64,000 nucleotides of DNA from Gnomoniopsis sp. IMI 355080 (Eukaryota > Ascomycota > Sordariomycetes > Diaporthales > Gnomoniaceae), in contig JAPEVC010000014.1 of assembly GCA_027946555.1 (NCBI GenBank), positions 124,001 through 188,000 on the forward strand, read 5' to 3'. The position numbers were made by a program, and so were the translations under genes. The notes under the pieces were generated by a model, which saw only the letters and a list, made by a program, of their open reading frames with translations, did no database searches and had not been told where the DNA came from. Below, one piece after another: positions 57,613 to 64,000 of the stretch (its first letter is position 1; each line of letters starts with the position of its first letter).

Positions 57613-59328
57613 ATGAGTGACGCACAGGCTGTACGTCAAACCTCTTTTCCTGAAGCTTTCTCCTTCCCCCTCCACGGCGACTCGTCGCAACATGCCATCC
57701 ACTTGGGCTATCAAGACTGACAACTCTTATAGAACGAAGCCGAGAAGAACGTACGTCTCACCTTGCGAACAATAGCCGGTCCCCCCCTGACCGAGGACCA
57801 CATGACACTGCGCCCCTATATCGCGCACCAATGCTGACAACAGTATGCAGATCGAGATTTGGAAGGTCAAGAAGCTCATCAAGCGCCTTGAGGCCGCTCG
57901 TGGCAATGGCACAAGCATGATTTCTCTCATTATTCGTGCGTCTACAACCCAGTGCAACGTATTGCAGCTCCTGGTGGCGACCAGCGCTCATGTTGACTGA
58001 CGTCGTGACAGCCCCTAAGGACCAGGTCTCGCGTGCCGCAAAGATGTTGGCAGAAGAATACGTACGTCCACCCCATTGTGTCCTCGACCCAGCCTTTCAT
58101 GTGTTAACTTTGCACAGGGCACCGCATCGAACATCAAGTCTCGTGTCAACCGACAGTCTGTCCTGTCTGCCATTACCTCCACCCAGCAGCGTCTCAAGCT
58201 CTATAACAAGGTCCCTCCCAATGGGCTGGTTGTCTACTGCGGTGAAATCCTGACCTCCGAGGGCAAGGAACGAAAAGTCAACATCGACTTCGAGCCCTTC
58301 AAGCCCATCAACACTTCGCTATACCTCTGTGACAACAAGTTCCACACCGAGGCTCTGGCCGAGCTTCTCGAATCTGACCAGAAGTTTGGCTTCATTGTCA
58401 TGGATGGTAATGGTGCCCTCTTCGGCACGCTCAGTGGCAACACCCGAGAGATTGTCCACAAGTTCTCTGTCGATTTGCCCAAGAAGCACGGTCGTGGTGG
58501 TCAGTCTGCCCTGCGTTTCGCCCGTCTTCGAGAGGAGAAGCGCCACAACTACGTCCGCAAGGTTGCCGAGCTGGCTGTTCAGAACTTTGTCACCAACGAC
58601 AAGGTCAACGTGTCCGGAATAATTTTGGCCGGTTCCGCCGATTTCAAGACCGACTTGAACGGATCCGACCTATTCGATAACCGTCTTGCTTCCAAGGTCA
58701 TCAAGGTTGTTGATGTGTCCTACGGTGGAGAGAATGGTTTCAACCAGGCCATCGAGCTGTCTTCTGAGACTCTCGGCAATGTCAAGTTCATCCAGGAGAA
58801 GAAACTGATCGGAAAATACTTCGAGGAAATTAGCCAGGACACTGGTCGCATCTGTTACGGTATCGAGGACACTCTCAAAGCTCTTGAGCTCGGTGCTGTG
58901 GAGACTCTGATCGTCTTCGAAAACCTGGAGATCACCCGTTGGACCCTCAAGGACAGCGCTGGTGCTGAGCACATTCTTCACACTACCAAGCAAGAGGATC
59001 AGTCCGGCAACCGGGACAAGTTTAAGGACAAGTCTGATGCTGCGACTGGCCAGGAGATGGAGCTTGTGAACCAGGAATCATTCCTCGAATGGATCGCCGA
59101 ACACTATAAAGAGTTTGGTACGAACCTAGAGTTCGTGTCTGACCGATCCACCGAGGGCAATCAGTTCGTGAAGGGCTTTGGTGGCATTGGTGGTCTGCTC
59201 CGCTACAAGGTCAACTTTGAACAGCTGCAAGATTTCGAGGACGACGATGATGACTACTACGACGGTAACTTGTTCTCACAATCGCTACTTTGGGTCTTGC
59301 GCATGAACTGACTGGCCACACAGATTGA
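57613..59328 (+). CDS. SUP45: Translation termination factor eRF1
   Basis: Six coding exons: 57613-57630, 57733-57750, 57851-57935, 58012-58061, 58118-59264 and 59324-59328, giving 440 residues. The first two exons are 18 bases each (MSDAQA, NEAEKN), and the last contributes only AT plus the TGA stop, completing the usual acidic YYDD end. All functional motifs are present: TASNIKS (NIKS at 62-65) and YLCDNKF (126-132) for stop-codon reading, and GGQ (184-186) for peptidyl-tRNA hydrolysis. The C-terminal domain binds eRF3. The A base at -3 of the start is favourable. The TGA is followed by C and a stem-loop, and the frame stays open beyond it (see next entries), which suggests regulated readthrough or alternative splicing of the C-terminus. 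Confidence 0.97.
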
Positions 59329-59547
59329 CAAGATGAACCCCTCGTGCATAACGAGGGTTCTGATACTCAAGCAATCCCGCCCGAGCCGACGATTCCTGAT
59401 GATCGTCAAACGCCGCGCCAAAAGACCGCGCCCTCCAAGACATCCCATGCGCAGCGGCGTCTGATGAAAGGCTTTACCGACACCCCTAAGCCTTCGTCCC
59501 ATCGGGTGTTCAGCGAATCGCCGCTTCGCTCTGTGACGACCGCTTGA
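59329..59547 (+). other. In-frame extension beyond the eRF1 stop
   Basis: After the eRF1 TGA the same frame is open for 72 codons to a TGA at 59545-59547. The peptide is hydrophilic and Pro/Ser/Thr-rich with basic patches (QRRLMKGFTDTPKPSSHRVF). By hand count about 61% of third positions (from 59335) are G or C. It can be reached by readthrough of TGA-C, or without readthrough if splicing uses the AAG acceptor ending at 59332 instead of the CAG ending at 59323; both preserve the frame. The products would be about 513 or 510 residues. Confidence 0.5.
59335..59360 (+). promoter_or_regulatory. Stem-loop six bases after the eRF1 stop codon
   Basis: The arms 59335-59345 and 59351-59360 pair over 10 base pairs with a single bulged C (59340) and a GCATA loop. 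The distance from the TGA is close to that of known readthrough-stimulating structures. As it lies inside the extension frame, it is unlikely to be a simple 3' end signal. Confidence 0.7.
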
Positions 59548-60295
59548 ATTGAAGAACAAGGTAGGTTTTACTGCACGCTTGGCGAAGGACGTTGTCTCTT
59601 GCTGACACCAGGAATGTAGATACCCCCCATCTCTGGACCAAGGAGCTAGGTTACCAAGCTCCTCTTCAACAACCACAGAGCGGGCAAGCAGGGCACAAGC
59701 AAGGGCAGACGATGATGTAACCATTAGGAATCAAGACTGGTTGCGGCACTGCAAGCTACTCTTGAATACACTCCGGCTAAGAACTGCAAACCTGTGATTG
59801 GGTCTGCCCAGATGGAGGCATAGCTCGCGTTATGAACCGTGATTCAACTTGGGGTCACTCTTTGCATTAGATAGTTCTCATGAAATTCCAACTACTTACA
59901 CTCGTTATATGAGATGACACATCACAATGAATGTTCCTGGTGTCCTATGGACTTTGGCTACCAAGTTCTGTACATTGAAATGTAGTGGCCAAAATCTTGC
60001 GGGTCCGTGAACGCCGATAACCGTCATCGGAGAGCCTCACCCAAAAACTTTCCTAGCTACAGACAGTACAAGGAAACTCACACTTAATGCGACGCGCATA
60101 CGAGCAACGCGCACCGACGTTCGCAAGGGATACGATGCGTTCACCGAGTGGAAACTGACAAATCTCAAGAACCAATCAGTTTGCTGGCTTTGACGTCTTG
60201 CTGTTAGCTGTAAATTATATTTTCCTTTCACCTCTTCAACCACGACTTGACCGAGTCGGCCCGAGTGACAGGCTTCGCGTCGGACACAGCTCGAG
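59548..60295. other. Intergenic between eRF1 and PHA2
   Basis: eRF1 3' untranslated region, possibly with one more intron (donor GTAGGT at about 59562 in a GCTTGAATTGAAGAACAAG context), and the PHA2 promoter. No other gene is seen. Confidence 0.5.
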
Positions 60296-61414
60296 ATGGG
60301 AGACACACCCTCGAACAAGCCCATAGTGGCTTTTCTTGGACCGCCGTCGTCTTTCACGCATCAGGTGAGTGTCATTCCCCGCTCAACTTTCATTGGATGC
60401 ATATTCCCGCTGACACAATGTCTAAAGGCCACCAAATCAGCCTTTTCCGAAGAGCAGTATGAGTACACCCCAGTGGTCACAATCAAAGATGTCTTTGACG
60501 CCGTGCAAGCCGGCTCCGCAGAGATCGGTGTCGTCCCCTTTGAGAATTCCACTCACGGCGTCGTTAACACTACGCTCGATAATCTCGCCGATCGTGCCCA
60601 GTCCTACGCGGACCTAAACGTCTGCGGCGAGGTTTACCTGGACGTGCACCACTTCCTGCTGGGTTATAAGCAACGCCAGTCTGCCTCTGTCCACTCTCCA
60701 CAGCAGCAGCAGCAGCAACAGTATCATCTCAATGCCGTGGGCACCTTTGGCCAAGAAGAGGCCACAGGCACCTCGACGCCCACGCAAAACAACCCCCATC
60801 CACTCCGCCCGCGCGCGAAACCACTGGCGCCCCTCGATCATGTTCAGCGTGTCCTGAGCCACCCGCAGGCGTTTGGACAAACCAATGCGTTCTTGTCGAC
60901 ATACCTGCGGGGAGTGGATTGTGTCGACGTCAGCTCGACAAGCAAGGCGGCCGAGACGGCGAGTCGGGATGAGACGGGCGCGACGGCGGCGATCGCCGGG
61001 GAAATCGCGGCGGAAATGTTTGGGCTGGATGTGCTGGCACGGAGTATTGAGGACCGGGACGACAACACGACGCGGTTCTTTGTACTGAGGAGGAGGGGTG
61101 AGGGAACTGATGAAGGGAACGGCGAGGGGGAAGCTGACGGTAAGGGGTACAAGAGCCTCGTGTCGTTCACGGTGCCCCATAGGTCGCCTGGTGCGCTCGC
61201 TGGGGTGCTAGATGTGTTCCGGAAGCATGGGCTCAACTTGACGAGCATAAACAGCCTACCGAGCCTGATCCAGCCATTTCAGTACTTGTTCTTTGTCGAG
61301 TTCGAGGGCAGCAGGCACAACGATCCAGACGGAAGTGTCAAGGGCGCGCTGGAAGAGGTAGACCAGGTCGCTCAGGGTTGGCGGTGGCTGGGCAGCTGGG
61401 TCAGTGCAAGATAG
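60296..61414 (+). CDS. PHA2: Prephenate dehydratase
   Basis: Two exons (60296-60364, 60428-61414) give 351 residues. The catalytic domain begins FLGPPSSFTHQA and includes VVPFENSTHGVVNTTLD, HHFLLG, SHPQAFGQ, the ATAAIAGEIAA stretch and the active-site TRF (238-240). A low-complexity insert with seven Gln (about 104-156) lies between the two lobes. The C-terminal ACT domain starts at about 266, with PGALAGVLDVF. The enzyme converts prephenate to phenylpyruvate for phenylalanine synthesis in the cytosol. In the ACT domain the phenylalanine-binding ESRP-type motif reads NSLPS (298-302), with Leu where Arg is usual, so feedback control may differ. The 63-base intron has no in-frame stop and is a multiple of three, so retention would add 21 residues. 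Confidence 0.95.
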   Translation: MGDTPSNKPIVAFLGPPSSFTHQVSVIPRSTFIGCIFPLTQCLKATKSAFSEEQYEYTPVVTIKDVFDAVQAGSAEIGVVPFENSTHGVVNTTLDNLADRAQSYADLNVCGEVYLDVHHFLLGYKQRQSASVHSPQQQQQQQYHLNAVGTFGQEEATGTSTPTQNNPHPLRPRAKPLAPLDHVQRVLSHPQAFGQTNAFLSTYLRGVDCVDVSSTSKAAETASRDETGATAAIAGEIAAEMFGLDVLARSIEDRDDNTTRFFVLRRRGEGTDEGNGEGEADGKGYKSLVSFTVPHRSPGALAGVLDVFRKHGLNLTSINSLPSLIQPFQYLFFVEFEGSRHNDPDGSVKGALEEVDQVAQGWRWLGSWVSAR

Positions 61415-61504
61415 AGAGAGAGGAGACAATAAGGGCCTTGTATTCTGGACGACCTTCGTTCGGTTTAGGTCTTCACATCTGGATATGTATGTGCGTGTCC
61501 TTAT

Positions 61505-62566
61505 CTACAGGTATAACACGCCCACCCTCGCAACCTCTTCTTCCCCGGCGCTCCCATCCGAGCCAGTCTCGTCCATTACGGACATGGCCTGCCTAAGCTT
61601 TGAATGTCCGTGTCTGAGATCAGTCGGGCGCAGGCGATACACTGGGAACGAGTTACTCGATTTGAGCCACAACCATTGCGGCACCGGACGCGAAAAGGCA
61701 TTCGCCCAGTCACTCCCACCGCGCACCACCGCCCTGATCAGCTCGTCCGCCGTCCCTTCGTGACCACCATCCTCCCTAAGCAACTCCTCGGCATCGCGCA
61801 CGTCGTCCTCGTCCAGATCGTCCAGAAACGACTTCATCGCCATGTCGTCGCTGCCGTCTGGCGACAGTTGTGGGAAAGAAACGAAACCGTCGGTGAGTTG
61901 CGCATACAGCGTCTTACCCGCCGTGTGCTTGGTGTACTGCAAGTCCATCTCGTCGCTTTCGGAGTCGTCGCTGCTGCTGCTGCTGCTGCTGTCTGATAAG
62001 GTATCGTCTGAGGAGCTGGACCACCATGATGAAGGCGCGTCTTCCGCGTCCCCGTCCAGCGGGTCGGCAAAGGGCGAGACAAGGGTGGTGTCGCTGCCGC
62101 TGTCACTTTCTACAGGGTGCTCAGCTACTTCGGGTGGACCGAGGATGAATATGTTGTTGAGACAAAGGTCTGTGGTTCTTTGCGGTCTGGGCGGAGGAGG
62201 CGGTCTGCGCTTGGTCGGGGTTTTGGGAGGCTCGGCTAGCAGTGGAGGAGGAACGAGGGTATCCCACTCATCCTCGTCGACGTCGCTGGCCTCGTCGACA
62301 ATGTCCATGAGGTCATGCGCAAAGGTGTCGATATCGAGGCCATCCGGTGTGGTGAGGATGACCGCTGGTGGCTCGAGGAGCACGGGCTTTGGGTCTTCGT
62401 CTCGCTGTTCCATCTCTTCCTTCTCGTCCACATGAAAATTTGGTCTGTGGTTCCGCTTCTTGTGATCAGGAACACTCTGGAGCTCAAAGATCTCACTGGG
62501 AGCTTCGACCTCTGTCTCGCTAAGGGAAACACGTCTGCGCTTGAATTTTCTCATCAATGATCTCAT
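61505..62566 (-). CDS. Unrecognised acidic, Ser/Asp-rich protein
   Basis: A single exon encodes 353 residues from an ATG at 62566 (a second ATG four codons on is also possible). The N-terminus is basic (MRSLMRKFKRRRVSLSETEVE); the middle is acidic and low in complexity, with a proline run (PPPPPRPQR), a stretch of Ser and Asp (SSSSSSSDDSESDEMD) and a possible helix TFAHDLMDIVDEASDVDEDEWD. The best-ordered part is C-terminal: ELIRAVVRGGSDWANAFSRP and WLWLKSSNSFPVYRLRPTDL. There is no signal peptide or membrane segment. I do not recognise a family. It converges on PHA2 with 90 bases between the stops. Confidence 0.75.
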   Translation of the reverse strand: MRSLMRKFKRRRVSLSETEVEAPSEIFELQSVPDHKKRNHRPNFHVDEKEEMEQRDEDPKPVLLEPPAVILTTPDGLDIDTFAHDLMDIVDEASDVDEDEWDTLVPPPLLAEPPKTPTKRRPPPPPRPQRTTDLCLNNIFILGPPEVAEHPVESDSGSDTTLVSPFADPLDGDAEDAPSSWWSSSSDDTLSDSSSSSSSDDSESDEMDLQYTKHTAGKTLYAQLTDGFVSFPQLSPDGSDDMAMKSFLDDLDEDDVRDAEELLREDGGHEGTADELIRAVVRGGSDWANAFSRPVPQWLWLKSSNSFPVYRLRPTDLRHGHSKLRQAMSVMDETGSDGSAGEEEVARVGVLYL

Positions 62567-64000
62567 GGTGTCTGTTTGCGCGCAGTTGATGTAGTGGATG
62601 GAAGGCTGTATTGCTTATACTGCATGCTATGTATAGTTCGAGAACGAAATTTTATTGGGAAAACAACAAAACACTCAAAGCTGCACGACAAGATGAAGGA
62701 CTTCGAGTCTTACTATATGCGACAAGACCATCGCACAACCTCCGTCATTAGGCAGACAATACGTAAACTGTAGCATGCTATGTCCGTGACACAGTCCCCT
62801 TACTCACCTGCCCCCAAACACCGTGATTCTGATGCCTAGTCTCCTCGATGCAGCCAGCGGTAGAGTTCCGACAGCATCTGTATCGAGTGCATACAACAGT
62901 CGTGGTTGAGTGGCTGTGGAGAGAGGTCTCAATCCGGCCGGGTCACCCGAGGCCATGGCTGGAGAAGGCAGCCAACAGTCCACAGTTTCAGACTCCTCGA
63001 CGTTGCTAAGTAAATTCTCATCTTTGAGGCCGCCATCAGCGAGGCCAGGTTCAAGTTCGATGCAATTGAATGGAGTACACTCGTCTGGATCGAACATCGT
63101 CGGTAGCCTTCCCCAGGGCCCTAAATGGCATCACCTCACCTCAGCTAATCAAAGCAGCATAGAGTATATTGTGAAAGAACAACCTCTCCCAGACCAAATG
63201 GTCCCCTTCCTATTGCCAAGCGAGGCACGAAATTGAAGTTAGTACAGCAATCTTTTGGAGCAACTTCGACACATTCTTAAATGGATTAGGTCACGTTCTT
63301 CTGCAGCATCACATTGAGACTTCTATCACATCAAACTGTGCTCGAAGTAGGCGACGTATAGTTTGTACAACAATTCAGCACCCCAACTAACATTCCTCCA
63401 TAAGTTCGCTTCCCTTGCTGCTCTGATGCTTGATACACTACTTGCCCTCAACTAGCAGAACATCCTATCACTCGCGCCTCCGCACACCTGGATATCACGT
63501 CTTCGTCTGCTTGTCTGCAGCCCCATATCCAGCCCCATACGAACCGCCATTTGCTTGGATTACCACATAAGTGGGGAATGAATGTTGTGAAGAACGCCCC
63601 GTCAAAGTTTTGTATCAACCAGAGAAAACACCAGGTCCTGACCCAAAAGATGGAGAAAAGTAATCAACGCCGCATGGGTAAAAAATGTTTGAAATACCAT
63701 TCCATATAATATTCCGACGCCCCCGGTTCCAGATCCCCAAGGCTCGTCGATGTCATATTCTGAAGAAGGCCGTGTTGTGTAAGAATTGAAGTTAACGACG
63801 CAATGAAACAGCAAAGGCTGCTGAATGACAGTGTATGAAGGTCATTTAACGATAAGTCAGTCTCGAGTGGTGACTGTCGGAGCGCGGTGTGCACTGATTA
63901 TGTTGATTCTAGGGGTCTGTCCTCCCGTCATCCTTCAGTTGAGGCTTGTTTCCATGCACTGAAGAAATTAATCTATTCAAAAGTCGCGGCATATCCATTC
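62567..64000. other. Right-edge region
   Basis: Apart from the possible small gene at 62652-63097, this stretch to the window end shows no gene-like frame. The promoter of the acidic-protein gene must lie in its left part, overlapping that candidate. Confidence 0.45.
62652..63097 (-). CDS. Possible small unrecognised gene, two exons
   Basis: Exon 63097-62808 is open from an ATG with gene-like codons and ends at a good GTGAGT donor. The best acceptor in phase is at 62740 (68-base intron with CTAAT branch-like sequence), leading to a second exon 62739-62652 and a TAA that overlaps an AATAAA polyadenylation-like signal. The 125 residues include FDPDECTPFNCIELEPGLAD and RRLGIRITVFGGRLCDGLV. I recognise no family. 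The frame is open a little upstream of the ATG as well, so more exons may exist. It lies only ~85 bases upstream of the next minus-strand gene, which lowers confidence. Confidence 0.32.

Noticed and set aside
59265..59311. Alternative eRF1 C-terminus from retention of the last intron (14 extra residues to a TGA)
   Set aside because: Splicing restores the conserved acidic YYDD ending seen in eRF1 proteins, so retention is not the main form, though it may occur.

Overview
The window looks like the nuclear genome of a filamentous ascomycete (Pezizomycotina, probably Sordariomycetes). Introns are short (50-120 bases, GT-AG). The gene set includes a HET-domain protein, a UstYa-type gene, the PalH pH sensor, Tea4, a DUF1770 gene and a Vid21/Eaf1 NuA4 subunit. 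There is no operon structure, and I saw no rRNA, tRNA or CRISPR array. Family calls come from reading motifs by eye; no database search was possible.

Layout. (1) 0-10 kb is an accessory-type block: a partial unrecognised gene at the left edge, a secreted DUF1996 protein, a HET-domain protein, a decayed UstYa-like gene (lost start codon plus an internal TGA) and a secreted or membrane-anchored type-B carboxylesterase. (2) 11-17 kb holds a small unrecognised gene and the SH3 polarity factor Tea4/Bud14, both on the minus strand. (3) 16.7-24.3 kb has no gene I can support. (4) 24-35 kb is a housekeeping block: palH, a ceramide synthase (LAG1 family) and an HMT1-type ABC half transporter. (5) 35-45.5 kb is a second gene-poor stretch of mixed base composition with a 24-base poly(T). 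(6) 45-64 kb is dense: splicing factor Spp2, Vid21/Eaf1, a GH13 maltase, a DUF1770 protein, translation release factor eRF1, prephenate dehydratase and an acidic unrecognised protein.

The genes do not form one pathway. The left block is typical of variable fungal DNA (self-recognition, secreted proteins, secondary-metabolism remnants). The right half is conserved core genome covering splicing, histone acetylation, translation termination and phenylalanine synthesis.

The most interesting signal is at the 3' end of the eRF1 gene. The last coding exon is 5 bases long and ends in TGA-C. Six bases later comes a 10-bp stem-loop. The same frame then stays open for 72 more codons with gene-like codon use. 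A second acceptor 9 bases downstream would skip the TGA and keep the frame. Either stop-codon readthrough or alternative splicing could give an eRF1 with a ~70-residue tail, which suggests autoregulation of termination. Other notable items are a uORF overlapping the vid21 start codon as ATGA inside a 27-base tandem duplication, and an intergenic 10-bp palindrome (TACCTAGGTA) found far more often than chance.
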